A stretch of DNA of 64,000 nt, taken from the NCBI GenBank assembly GCA_016712315.1, contig JADJRG010000013.1, positions 2,578,001-2,642,000 on the forward strand, written 5' to 3'. The translations under genes were made by a program, and so were the position numbers. The DNA comes from Nannocystis sp. Lineage in GTDB: Bacteria; Myxococcota_A; Polyangia; Nannocystales; Nannocystaceae. The notes beneath the pieces were generated by a model. That model saw only the letters and a list, made by a program, of their open reading frames with translations, was not told where the DNA came from and did not search any database. Position 1 is the first letter of the stretch. Each line of letters opens with the position of its first letter. Below are positions 32,345-40,799 of this stretch, one piece after another.

Positions 32345-33970
32345 ATGCCCAGCACCAAGGCCCACTGGTGGCTCCTGGCCGCGTTCGCGGGCTGCGGGCC
32401 GACGACCGAGGTTACCCCGACGGAGGTGAGCCCGACCGCGGCGGTGGACGGCACGCCCGCGAGCGCGCTGCCGCCGCTTGAGGGCGCCGAGGGGGCGCTG
32501 ACGATGGAGGGGAGCGGCGCGGGCGAGGGCTCGGCGAGCGGGGAGACGAGCGGGGAGACGAGCGCGCCAGGGGAGTCGAGCGGCGAGCCCCCGCAGGTGA
32601 TCGCGGAGGCGGAGGTGGCCCCGCCCGACGACTACGGCCAGATCAAGCTGGCGCTGCCGCCTCCAGCGCCCGAGGCGCTGACGCACTACGGCCTCGCCGG
32701 GTATGAGGTGGTGGCGGTGTACTCGAAGCCGGAGCTGTCGTCGGCGAAGCTCGGCTACCTGCGGATCGGTACGCGGCTGCGGGTCACCGAGAAGCTCGGC
32801 GAGGCCGATGACTGCAAGAAGGGCTTCTATGGGCTGCCGATGGGCGGCTTCGTCTGCGCGAACAAGGGCTTCGTCGTCGAGGCGACTAAGCCGCCGTTCA
32901 TGAAGTACGAGGTCCCCGCGCCCCGCCTCGACCTCGCGCACCCGTACCCGTACGGCTACGTGCGCCGCTGGAACAGCCCGATGTGGTGGCGGGTGCCGAC
33001 GGAGGAGGAGCTGCGGGCGGCGGAGCAGCAGCGAGCGCAGCGCGAGGCGGAGCGCACCGGCACGCCGCTCGCGCTGCCGACGGTCGAGGATGACGTCGAC
33101 GCGCCGCCGGCGCCGCCGCCGGAGTCGATCAAGCTGCCGATCAGCCCGGCGACGCCGTGGCTCGAGCGCGGGTTCTTCCTCAGCCTCGGCGAGAAGGTGA
33201 AGGAGGGGAGCCGCTCGTTCTATCGCACCGCGCGCGGCGCGTTCGTCGACGTCGCTGATGTCTTCACCTACGACGCGAAGGACTTCCAGGGGATCGAGCT
33301 GAGCGGCGAGGTCTCGTTCCCGGTCGCGATCGTGAAGAAGGAGACCAAGCTGCTCCAGCTCGGCGACGACGACAAGCTGAAGGCGATCAAGTCGCTCGAG
33401 CGCCGCGACTTCCTCGACGTCGATGAAGAGGTCGAGATCGCGGGTAAGGCGTACATGATGACCGCCGACGGTCACCTGGTGCGCAAGGAGCACCTGACGA
33501 TCCCGACGCTGCAAGAGCTGCCGAAGGGGCTCGATCCGTGGGAGCGCTGGATCGACGTGAGCATCTCGCAGCAGCTCCTGGTGGCGTATGAGGGGGCGCG
33601 GCCGGTGTACGTGACGCTGGTCTCGACCGGCAAGAAGGGGACGAAGGAGGAGCCCTTCGAGACGCCGACGGGGCGCTGGCGGATCTACAGCAAGCACGTG
33701 TCGACGACGATGGACGGCAACACCGCCTCCGACGGCAACTACTCGATCCAAGATGTCCCTTGGACCATGTTCTTCTTCGGCTCGTACGCGCTGCACGGCG
33801 CCTTCTGGCACCGATCGTTCGGCAACACGCGCAGCCACGGGTGCGTGAACCTCGGGCCGAGCGACGCGCGCTGGCTCTTCTTCTGGACCACGCCGTTCCT
33901 GCCCGAGGGCTGGCACGGCGTGCACGCGACCGACGAGAGCCCAGGTACGACGGTGATCATCCGGCCCTGA
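32345..33970 (+). CDS. L,D-transpeptidase lipoprotein (YkuD domain)
   Basis: A 541-residue lipoprotein. The lipobox is FAGC (about residue 17), followed by a Ser/Gly/Glu/Pro-rich linker to about residue 95. The middle part has SH3-like beta segments (GYEVVAVYSKPELSSAKLGY). The C-terminal YkuD domain, about 395-540, contains IDVSISQQLLVAYEGARP, PTGRWRIYSKH, ALHGAFWHRSFG and the catalytic SHGCVNLGPSDARWLF. It should form 3-3 cross-links or attach proteins to peptidoglycan in the periplasm. The catalytic His and Cys are intact. It follows the thioredoxin-like gene by 57 bp. Confidence 0.92.
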   Translation: MPSTKAHWWLLAAFAGCGPTTEVTPTEVSPTAAVDGTPASALPPLEGAEGALTMEGSGAGEGSASGETSGETSAPGESSGEPPQVIAEAEVAPPDDYGQIKLALPPPAPEALTHYGLAGYEVVAVYSKPELSSAKLGYLRIGTRLRVTEKLGEADDCKKGFYGLPMGGFVCANKGFVVEATKPPFMKYEVPAPRLDLAHPYPYGYVRRWNSPMWWRVPTEEELRAAEQQRAQREAERTGTPLALPTVEDDVDAPPAPPPESIKLPISPATPWLERGFFLSLGEKVKEGSRSFYRTARGAFVDVADVFTYDAKDFQGIELSGEVSFPVAIVKKETKLLQLGDDDKLKAIKSLERRDFLDVDEEVEIAGKAYMMTADGHLVRKEHLTIPTLQELPKGLDPWERWIDVSISQQLLVAYEGARPVYVTLVSTGKKGTKEEPFETPTGRWRIYSKHVSTTMDGNTASDGNYSIQDVPWTMFFFGSYALHGAFWHRSFGNTRSHGCVNLGPSDARWLFFWTTPFLPEGWHGVHATDESPGTTVIIRP

Positions 33971-33986
33971 GCGCGCGCGCGCGTCG

Positions 33987-34020
33987 AAAAAAAACGAGGG
34001 GCCTCGCTCGGAGGCCCCTC
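33987..34020 (-). terminator. Rho-independent terminator (minus strand)
   Basis: On the minus strand, GAGGGGCCTC and GAGGCCCCTC form a perfect 10-bp stem with a 5-nt loop, followed by eight T residues. It ends the transcript of the lipoprotein gene at 34055-34585 and may also weakly stop the opposing L,D-transpeptidase transcript. Confidence 0.93.
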
Positions 34021-34054
34021 GACGCGAGCGGAGCGCTCGCAGGTCGCTCGTAGA

Positions 34055-34585
34055 TCACTCGCAGATCTGGGTGAGGAGCATGGCATCCTCGCAGAACCAG
34101 ACGTCGCCGTTGGGGTCGCAGCAGCCGAGGTTGGTGATCGGGCCGCAGGGCTGGCCTTCCTCGAGCTTCTGGTTTTCGGGGCAGTTGAGCGGCGCTTCAC
34201 CCTCGGGGTCCATCTCGCCCGGGATGCCGTTGGGGCCGCAGTCGTAGTACATCTCAGAGGGGTTCCAGCCGCAGCCGCTGGCGGGGGCGGCGGTCGTCGA
34301 GTCGTCCGTGGTGGAGGAGGTCTCGGGGGCGGCGGTGGTGCTCTCGCCGGTGGTGCTGGAGGTCGTGGCCTCGGTGGTGCTAGCAGAGTCGGAGTCCGTG
34401 CCCGCGCTGGTGCCCTCGCTGGTGCCCTCGGTGGTGCCTTGCGACGTGCCCTCGGTGGTCCCTTGCGAGGTGCTGCTCGAGGAGGTGTCAGTATCGCTGT
34501 CGGTGCCGCCGCTGACGATGATGCAACCGCTGAGCATGGTGAGGGTCGAAGCGAAGGTGAAGAGCGAGAGGTAGTGCTTGATCAT
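34055..34585 (-). CDS. Cys-rich lipoprotein with Thr/Ser/Glu linker
   Basis: A 176-residue lipoprotein with a strong lipobox, MLSGC (about residue 20). Residues about 27-105 are a Ser/Thr/Gly/Glu linker (GTTEGTSQGT-type repeats). The C-terminal domain of about 70 residues has eight cysteines (CGWNPSEMYYDCGPNG, NCPENQ, GCCDPNGDVWFC), probably a disulfide-bonded surface module. I chose the ATG at 34585 because it starts the signal peptide and has GGAG about 8 nt upstream; the open frame extends 13 codons further. A terminator lies downstream. No known family is recognised; a cell-surface role is inferred. Confidence 0.82.
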   Translation of the reverse strand: MIKHYLSLFTFASTLTMLSGCIIVSGGTDSDTDTSSSSTSQGTTEGTSQGTTEGTSEGTSAGTDSDSASTTEATTSSTTGESTTAAPETSSTTDDSTTAAPASGCGWNPSEMYYDCGPNGIPGEMDPEGEAPLNCPENQKLEEGQPCGPITNLGCCDPNGDVWFCEDAMLLTQICE

Positions 34586-34793
34586 GCTGAAGTCTCCAGA
34601 TGTGTGAAGTAGTAGTCCAACCATGGCGCTACGCGCTCTGGCGCGAGCTAGGCGCTTAAGACGGGCTCGCTCGGCCAGGATTCACTGGCGCGAATGGGGG
34701 CCGGAGACTGCCACAGATCGCGCGCTCCAACAGCAACTTTTCGCGAGTGATCGATCGCGTCTCGGAGAGATCGCGCCCGCTTGTGGCCGTCGT

Positions 34794-36008
34794 CTACGCC
34801 GATGTGATGAAGCGGCGGTGCAGCGCGCGGACCGCCGCGAGGCGCTCGCGACGATGGACGACGAAGGCGAGCGAGCGCGTGTCGGTGTGGAGCTGCCGCG
34901 GCGCGACGCCCGTCGCGGCGAGCGCGTCGATCGCCGCGGTGAGCGCGTCAGGGCGCTCTTCGAGGCCGGCGCCGATGCAGCTCACCAGCGCGAGCTCGCC
35001 GTCGATCTGCGCCGCTGCGAGGGCGCCGCCGAGGCCCGCCGTGATCCTGCTGAAGCGCTCCAGGGCGGCCGGCGCGTCGCTGCGTTGCGTGGTCGAGAGC
35101 AGGCCTGCCGCGAGCGTGTCGGTGATCCGCAGATAACGGAGGCCGAGGCCGGCGAGGGCGGCGGCGAGGGCGGCGAGGTGGGTCGGCGCGACACCGGCTG
35201 CGAGCTCGATCGCGAGGTGGATGATCGTGTCCGAGGTGACGGCGTGCACGCCGCTGCGGACGGCTGGGTTCTTGCGGATCACGCTCTCGCCGGTGATCCC
35301 GGGCTGGGTGTGGCGCGCGTAGATGGCGATCCCGCGCTCCTCCGCGAGCTGCACCGCTTGCGCGTGCAGCACCTTCGCGCCGGCGCGCGCGAGCGCTTGC
35401 ATCTCCTCATAGGCGAGCTCGTCGATGCGGCGCGCGCCCTCGACCTCGCGCGGGTCGGCGCTGTAGACCCCGTCGACGTCGCTGTAGATCTCGCAGTCCG
35501 CGCCGAGCGCGGCGGCGAGCGCGACCGCGGTGGTGTCGGAGCCGCCGCGGCCGAGGGTGGTGACCTCGCGCTTGTAGCTGACGCCCTGGAAGCCGCCGAC
35601 GATGACGATGTTGCCGGCGGCGAGCTCGTCGAGGATCCGGAAGGGGCGCACCTCCATGATCCGCGCGCGGCCGTGCTGGTGGTCGGTGATGATCCCGCAC
35701 TGCGAGCCGGTGAGGCTGATCGCCGGGCGTCCGAGCGCCTGCGTGGCGATCGCCAACAACACCATCGCGACCCGCTCGCCGGTGGTGAGCAGCATGTCGA
35801 GCTCGCGGTGCGGGGTCGGCTCGAGCAGCGCTCGCGCCTGCGCGACCAGCTCGTTGGTGGTCTTGCCCATCGCCGAGACGACGACCACCACGGGCTGTGT
35901 GCTGGCGCGGTCGACGATCCTGCGGGCGACCTCTCGCATCCGCGTGAGGTCGGCGACGCTGCTCCCCCCGAACTTCATGACCACTGGGCGCGGCTCGGGT
36001 GTGCTCAC
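34794..36008 (-). CDS. lysC: Aspartate kinase
   Basis: A 404-residue aspartokinase, the first step from aspartate to lysine, threonine and methionine. The kinase domain has VVMKFGGSSVAD at the N-terminus, VVVSAMGKTTNELV, LTTGERV, GGFQGVSY and TTLGRGGSDTTAVALAAAL with YSDVDGVYSADPR. Two ACT regulatory domains follow, so feedback control by lysine and/or threonine is expected. The GTG at 36008 is preferred: it directly precedes the family N-terminus and sits 7 nt after a TATAAC box. The longer frame would add 20 Arg/Pro-rich residues. It stands alone, without other lysine genes. Confidence 0.94.
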   Translation of the reverse strand: MSTPEPRPVVMKFGGSSVADLTRMREVARRIVDRASTQPVVVVVSAMGKTTNELVAQARALLEPTPHRELDMLLTTGERVAMVLLAIATQALGRPAISLTGSQCGIITDHQHGRARIMEVRPFRILDELAAGNIVIVGGFQGVSYKREVTTLGRGGSDTTAVALAAALGADCEIYSDVDGVYSADPREVEGARRIDELAYEEMQALARAGAKVLHAQAVQLAEERGIAIYARHTQPGITGESVIRKNPAVRSGVHAVTSDTIIHLAIELAAGVAPTHLAALAAALAGLGLRYLRITDTLAAGLLSTTQRSDAPAALERFSRITAGLGGALAAAQIDGELALVSCIGAGLEERPDALTAAIDALAATGVAPRQLHTDTRSLAFVVHRRERLAAVRALHRRFITSA

Positions 36009-36015
36009 GCGGGCC

Positions 36016-36021
36016 GTTATA
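36016..36021 (-). promoter_or_regulatory. Predicted -10 element (TATAAC, minus strand) of lysC
   Basis: TATAAC on the minus strand ends 7 nt before the GTG at 36008, with no Shine-Dalgarno. It is one of the clearest leaderless-type starts in the window. Confidence 0.5.
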
Positions 36022-36163
36022 GCAGGGCGGAGCGGTGGGCTTCTGCGGGCGTTTAGGCCGTGCGGCAACTCGCGCGCCGCCTGCCGCCTTGACGTCGATC
36101 TAGGCGGGCGATAGAACCGCGAGGCCGCGCGTTGAGGCGTGTGGCGCGAGAGCTTGGGCGCAC

Positions 36164-37093
36164 ATGGAACAGTCTCCGTGGGATCCAGAGGGTGTCGAAG
36201 TCGGGCTCGATCCTGCGGGTCGCCTGGTCGACGCGGCCTGGCAGGGGCTGCTCGCGCGGGTCGATCCGCGGGCGCTCTACAAGCGGATGCTCGCGGCGCG
36301 GCACCTCGATGAGCACCTGGCCCGGGTCGCGCCGCCGATGTGGGCGCCAGCGGCGGGTGAAGAGGCGGTGAGCGTCGCGGTCGCGCTCTTGGCCGCCGAC
36401 GACGAGTGGATCTACCCGGGGCTGCGCGACCTCGCGATCGCGGCGATCCGCGGCATGGACCTCGCCGAGCTGGCGAAGCAGGCGCTCGGCGCCGCGTACA
36501 ACGGCCGGCCAGGCGCGATCTCGGCGACCGAGCTGGCGGTCGCGCACGTGCCGGAGGCGCTGGGGGTGCACCTCGGGATGGCGGTCGGCCACGCGCAGGC
36601 GCATAAGCTCGACGGCTGCGGGCGCGCGGTCGTGGCGCTGTTCGGCGAGGGGCTGACGACGACGGGCTCGTTTCACGAGGCGATCGCGGCGGCGGTGGTC
36701 GGCGATCTGCCGGTCGTCTTTGTCTGCAAGTCGCAGCTCTGGCCCGAAGGCGCGCCGGCGGAGGCGGGGCTGCTCGGAGATTCGGTCACGGAGCGGCTCC
36801 GCGCGTGCGGCCTGTGGGCGCGCCGCTGCGACGGCGCCGACGTGATCGGGGTCGCCCGGTCGCTCGAGCTCGCGCTGCAGCGCGCGCGGGACGGGCGCGG
36901 CCCCAGCTTGGTCGAGGTGGTGGTCACGCCGCTGCACGCGCCGCAGGTGCCGAGCCACCGCGACCCGCTCGAGCGGCTGCGTCGCTACCTCGAGGCGACA
37001 GAGCAGTGGAGCCCGACCTTCGTCGCGGCGATCGAGGCGGAGATCGAGGGCCAGCTCGGGCGCGCCTTCACCCTCGCCGCCGGAGGGGCATGA
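36164..37093 (+). CDS. 2-oxoacid dehydrogenase E1 alpha-like protein with altered TPP site
   Basis: A 309-residue homologue of the alpha subunit of pyruvate/branched-chain 2-oxoacid dehydrogenase. Family features are visible: YKRMLAARHLDEHLAR, APAAGEEAVSVAVAL, YPGLRDLAIA and GLTTTGSFHEAIAAA. The thiamine-diphosphate signature is damaged. The GDG that binds magnesium is GEG, and the Asn-Asn found about 28 residues later (ENN in relatives) reads KSQ in VFVCKSQLWPEG. The protein is also shorter than the usual 330-370 residues. It overlaps the E1 beta gene (ATGA), which carries changes of its own, so the two probably form a complex that may not decarboxylate 2-oxoacids in the usual way. First gene of a four-gene E1-E1-E2-E3 operon. 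Confidence 0.83.
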   Translation: MEQSPWDPEGVEVGLDPAGRLVDAAWQGLLARVDPRALYKRMLAARHLDEHLARVAPPMWAPAAGEEAVSVAVALLAADDEWIYPGLRDLAIAAIRGMDLAELAKQALGAAYNGRPGAISATELAVAHVPEALGVHLGMAVGHAQAHKLDGCGRAVVALFGEGLTTTGSFHEAIAAAVVGDLPVVFVCKSQLWPEGAPAEAGLLGDSVTERLRACGLWARRCDGADVIGVARSLELALQRARDGRGPSLVEVVVTPLHAPQVPSHRDPLERLRRYLEATEQWSPTFVAAIEAEIEGQLGRAFTLAAGGA

Positions 37094-38055
37094 GGAAGAA
37101 GATGATCGTCGCTGAGCGCCTCTCTCTGCTGCTCGCGGAGCTGCTCCGTGAGGATCCACGGCGCGTGCTGGTCGGCGAGGACGTGCGCGACGGCGGCATG
37201 GTCGGCCTCTCGCGGGCGGCGCTCGTGGAGCCGGCGCTGGCGGCTCGGCTGGTGGCGACGCCGCTGATCCCGAGCGCCCAGGTCGCGCACGCGGCGGGGC
37301 TGGCGATGGCGGGTCGCCGGCCGATCCTCATCGTCGCGAGCGCGACGGCGCTGCTCGACGGTTATGTCGCGCTGCGTGAGCTCGCGCGGGTGCGCGGGTG
37401 CGCGGGCGGGGAGCGCAGCGGGGCGGTGGTGATCCTCGCGCCGGTGGGTCCTGGCTTCGGCCTCGGGGGCGACGGCGCGGAGTCCCCTGAGGCGGTGATC
37501 GCCGCGCTGGTCGGCCTGCGGGTGCTCTGCGTCGGCGACGCGGAGGAGGCGGCCGCGTACGTCCGCGGCGCGGCGAGCTTCGACGCCGGCGAGGGCCCGA
37601 CCGTGGTGCTGCTGCCGCGCTCGCTCCTGCTGGCGGAGTGCGCCGAAGATCGCGCGCTTGGGCGCCCGCTCGGCGCGGCGCGGGTGGTGCGTGAGGGCGC
37701 AGAGGCGACGGTGTTCGCGTGGGGCGGGGCGCTCGCGCCGGCGCTGGCGGCGATCGAGGCGTCGGGCCGCGAGGTCGCGCTGGTCGACGTCGGCGGGCTC
37801 GCGCCGATCGATGAGGCGGCGGTGGTCGCCGCGGCCGGGCGCAGCGGCAAGGTGGTCATCGCGCATCCAGGCGGCGCCGGCCCGCTCGCCGCCGAGATCG
37901 CCGCGATGGTCGCTGACCAGGCGATCCTTCACCTCGACGCGCCTGTCCTTCGGGTCAGCGGACGCGAGGGGCCCCTGACGTACCCTGATGAGGCCGCGGC
38001 GCTGCCGTCGGTCGAGTCGATCGCGGCGGCGCTCGCCCGCGTGATTCTTTACTAG
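37090..38055 (+). CDS. 2-oxoacid dehydrogenase E1 beta-like protein lacking the catalytic Glu
   Basis: A 321-residue homologue of the E1 beta (transketolase pyrimidine/C-terminal) subunit. It retains the overall pattern: RVLVGEDVRDGGMVG, ATPLIPSAQVAHAAGLAMAG, ALVDVGGLAPIDEAAVVAAA and GKVVIAHPGGAG. In active relatives the segment reads TPLAESGIVG, and its Glu activates the thiamine aminopyrimidine. Here it is TPLIPSAQVA, with Pro in place of Glu. The GGHHHSQSPE loop, with its catalytic His, is replaced by GLGGDGAESPE. The start ATG overlaps the E1 alpha stop. I infer an inactive or repurposed E1; a drifted but functional enzyme cannot be excluded. Confidence 0.83.
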   Translation: MRKKMIVAERLSLLLAELLREDPRRVLVGEDVRDGGMVGLSRAALVEPALAARLVATPLIPSAQVAHAAGLAMAGRRPILIVASATALLDGYVALRELARVRGCAGGERSGAVVILAPVGPGFGLGGDGAESPEAVIAALVGLRVLCVGDAEEAAAYVRGAASFDAGEGPTVVLLPRSLLLAECAEDRALGRPLGAARVVREGAEATVFAWGGALAPALAAIEASGREVALVDVGGLAPIDEAAVVAAAGRSGKVVIAHPGGAGPLAAEIAAMVADQAILHLDAPVLRVSGREGPLTYPDEAAALPSVESIAAALARVILY

Positions 38056-38079
38056 GGCTGACGAGTGACGAGGCACAGC

Positions 38080-39327
38080 ATGGTCGACTTTAAGCTGCCA
38101 GAGATCGGTGAGGGCGTCGTCGAGGGCGAGATCGTCCGCTGGCTGAAGGCGCCGGGCGACACGATCGCGGCGAACGAGGCGCTGGTCGAGGTCATGACCG
38201 ATAAGGCGACGATCGAGCTGCCGTCGCCGATCGCCGGCCGCCTGGTCGAGATCAAGGCGGAGGTGGGGGCAGTGTGCGCGATCGACGCGGTGATCGCGGT
38301 GATCGAGCCCGGCGCGGTCGCTTCGTCAGCCCCAAAGGCCAGCCCCTCGGCGGCCCCGCCTGCCCCAAAGGCCAGCCAGTCCGCGGCGGTCGCTCCAGTG
38401 CTGGCGACCCCGGCGGCGCGCGCGTTGGCCCGCGAGGAGGGGATCGACCTGCGCGGGCTGCCGGTCGATGATCGCGGTCGGATCACCAAGAGCGACGTGC
38501 TCCGCGCTCGCGAGGCGCCAGCTCGCCCGACGACGGCGGCGCCCGTCGCGGCGGCGGCGCCTGTCGCGTCGGCGCCCCAACGACCGACACCCGCGGCGCC
38601 TGTCGCGGCCGCGCTGAGCGACGGCGACGAGGTGCTGCCGTTCCGCGGGATGCGTCGGCGGATCGCCGAGGGCATGGTGAAGTCCTACACCTCGGCGGTC
38701 CACTACACCTACGTCGAACAGATCAACGTAACGCGCCTCGTCAAGTTGCGCGACGACGCGGCGGCGGTGGCCGCGGAGCAGGGGGTGAAGCTCAGCTACT
38801 TGCCGTTCATCGTGAAGGCGGTGGTGCACGCGCTGCGCCGCTTCCCGATCGTCAACGCGGAGCTCGATGAGCCCGGCTCGCGGATTATTTTAAAGAAGCG
38901 CTACAACATCGGCATCGCGGCGGCGACGCCGAACGGGCTGATGGTGCCGGTAGTGCACGACGCCGATCGGCGCAGCATCCTCGATCTGGGGCGGGAGATC
39001 ACGCGGCTCGGCGAGGCGGCCCGTAAGGGCAGCGCGACCCGTGAGGAGCTGTCTGGCTCGACGTTTACGATCACGAGCTTAGGCGCGATCGGCGGGGTGC
39101 TGGCGACGCCAATTTTGAATTATCCGGAGGTCGGGATCCTCGGGGTGCACGCGATCCGCAAGGCGCCGATCGTCGACGCGCACGACAACATCGTCGTCGG
39201 CCACCTGATGAACCTGTCGGTCTCGCTCGACCACCGGGTCGTCGACGGTTTTGAGGGGGCGAGCTTTTTACAAGAGGTGCGCCGCTACCTCGAGGACCCC
39301 AACCTGCTGCTGCTCGCCGGGATCTAG
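38080..39327 (+). CDS. Dihydrolipoamide acyltransferase (E2)
   Basis: A 415-residue E2 core subunit. One lipoyl domain (about 1-78) has the lipoylation site MTDKATIELPSP. An Ala/Pro linker leads to a peripheral-subunit-binding domain (about 107-142; TPAARALAREEGIDL). A second Ala/Pro linker leads to the acyltransferase domain (about 180-415) with the catalytic SLDHRVVDGFEGASFL (DHRxxDG). All catalytic residues are kept, unlike in the E1 subunits encoded just upstream. I chose the ATG at 38080, which has GAGG about 7 nt upstream, over a GTG at 38065. The 3' half holds three rare TTA leucine codons. The acyl substrate, pyruvate- or branched-chain-type, is not evident. Confidence 0.93.
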   Translation: MVDFKLPEIGEGVVEGEIVRWLKAPGDTIAANEALVEVMTDKATIELPSPIAGRLVEIKAEVGAVCAIDAVIAVIEPGAVASSAPKASPSAAPPAPKASQSAAVAPVLATPAARALAREEGIDLRGLPVDDRGRITKSDVLRAREAPARPTTAAPVAAAAPVASAPQRPTPAAPVAAALSDGDEVLPFRGMRRRIAEGMVKSYTSAVHYTYVEQINVTRLVKLRDDAAAVAAEQGVKLSYLPFIVKAVVHALRRFPIVNAELDEPGSRIILKKRYNIGIAAATPNGLMVPVVHDADRRSILDLGREITRLGEAARKGSATREELSGSTFTITSLGAIGGVLATPILNYPEVGILGVHAIRKAPIVDAHDNIVVGHLMNLSVSLDHRVVDGFEGASFLQEVRRYLEDPNLLLLAGI

Positions 39328-39354
39328 GCGAGAGAAGAAGACTGAGGAGAGCGT

Positions 39355-40779
39355 ATGGCGACGATCAAGAAGAAGGCACTCATCATCGGCGCGGGCACCG
39401 GCGGGTATCCCTGCGCGATCCGCCTGGGTCAGCTCGGGGTCGACGCGATGCTGGTGGAGAAGGACAAGCCCGGCGGCGTCTGCCTCAACTGGGGCTGCAT
39501 CCCCTCGAAGGCGCTGATCTCGGCGACCAAGCTCTATCACAAGGCGCAGCACGTCGGTGAGATGGGGCTGAGCTTCTCCGGCGCTGCGGTCGATATGAAG
39601 AAGATGCAGGCGTGGAAGGCGGGGATCGTCAAAAAGCTGACCGGCGGCGTGCAGATGCTGGTCAAGGGGAACGGCACGCAGTACGTGACCGGCACGGCGG
39701 AGTTCATCGGGCCGAAGAAGGTGAAGATCACCTACGCCGACGGCAAGCCGGAGGACATCGTCGAGGCGGAGCACGTCGTGATCGCGACAGGCTCAGTGCC
39801 GATCGCGATCCCGGGCTTCGTGATCGACCAGAAGCGCGTTGTCGACTCGACCGGCGCGCTCGAGCTGGACCACGTGCCGAAGCGGATGGTGTGCATCGGC
39901 GGCGGCATCATCGGGCTCGAGCTGGGGCAGACCTTCCAACGCCTCGGCACCAAGCTGATCGTGCTCGAGGGGCTGGGGCGGATCTTGAACGGCGTGGACG
40001 CGGAGTGCGCGGAGGTGGTCGCGAAGCAGATCAAGCGCGACGGCGGCGAGATCTACACCGGCGCGAAGGCGGTCGGCTGGGAGGATCGCGGCGGGGTCGC
40101 GGTCGTGAAGGCGGAGATCGGCGGCAAGATCCAAGAGATCGAGGCGGACGTGATCTTGGTGGCGGTGGGCCGGCGGCCGGTGACGCAGGGGCTGAAGATC
40201 GAGAACTCGGGGGTGAAGGTCGGCGAGCGCGGTTTTATCGCGGTGGACGAGCGCCAGCAGACCAACGTGCCGGGGATCTACGCGGTCGGTGACGTCGTCG
40301 GCCAGCCGATGCTCGCGCATAAGGCGAGCCACGAGGGTGAGGTGGTCGCGGAGGTGATCGCGGGGCGCAAGGCGATCAACGACGCGCGCCAGATCCCGAA
40401 CGTGGTGTTTACGGAGCCAGAGATCGCGTCGACGGGCATGACGGCGGAGGAGGCCGAGAAGGCCGGCCATAAGGTGAACGTCGGCAAATTCCCGTTCGCG
40501 GCGAGCGGGCGGGCGATGGCGATCGGCGAGACCGCGGGTTTTGTCAAAGTGATCACCGACGCGGCGAACAACCGGGTGCTGGGGATCCACATCGTCGGGC
40601 CGGAGGCCTCGGATCTGATCGCGGAGGGTTCATTGGCGATCGAGATGGGTGCTTTCGCCGAAGACATCAGCCTGACGATCCACGCGCACCCGACGCTGAG
40701 CGAGGCGCTGATGGAGGCCTCAAAGCACGCGTTGGGCGAGGCGGTGCACGTGATGAACACGCGCAAGCCGGCGCACTGA
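39355..40779 (+). CDS. lpdA: Dihydrolipoyl dehydrogenase (E3)
   Basis: A 474-residue FAD-containing E3 that reoxidises dihydrolipoamide with NAD. Motifs: FAD-binding IIGAGTGGYPCAIRLGQLG, redox disulfide GGVCLNWGCIPSKAL, NAD-binding CIGGGIIGLELGQTFQRLG, FAD ribityl motif GIYAVGDVVGQPMLAHKA and the C-terminal interface His-Glu pair HAHPTLSEA. All active-site residues are present. A GAGGAG ribosome binding site lies about 5 nt upstream of the ATG. It is the last gene of the E1-E1-E2-E3 operon, 27 bp after E2. Confidence 0.97.
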   Translation: MATIKKKALIIGAGTGGYPCAIRLGQLGVDAMLVEKDKPGGVCLNWGCIPSKALISATKLYHKAQHVGEMGLSFSGAAVDMKKMQAWKAGIVKKLTGGVQMLVKGNGTQYVTGTAEFIGPKKVKITYADGKPEDIVEAEHVVIATGSVPIAIPGFVIDQKRVVDSTGALELDHVPKRMVCIGGGIIGLELGQTFQRLGTKLIVLEGLGRILNGVDAECAEVVAKQIKRDGGEIYTGAKAVGWEDRGGVAVVKAEIGGKIQEIEADVILVAVGRRPVTQGLKIENSGVKVGERGFIAVDERQQTNVPGIYAVGDVVGQPMLAHKASHEGEVVAEVIAGRKAINDARQIPNVVFTEPEIASTGMTAEEAEKAGHKVNVGKFPFAASGRAMAIGETAGFVKVITDAANNRVLGIHIVGPEASDLIAEGSLAIEMGAFAEDISLTIHAHPTLSEALMEASKHALGEAVHVMNTRKPAH

Positions 40780-40799
40780 CGGCGGCTGCGGCGCGGTGT

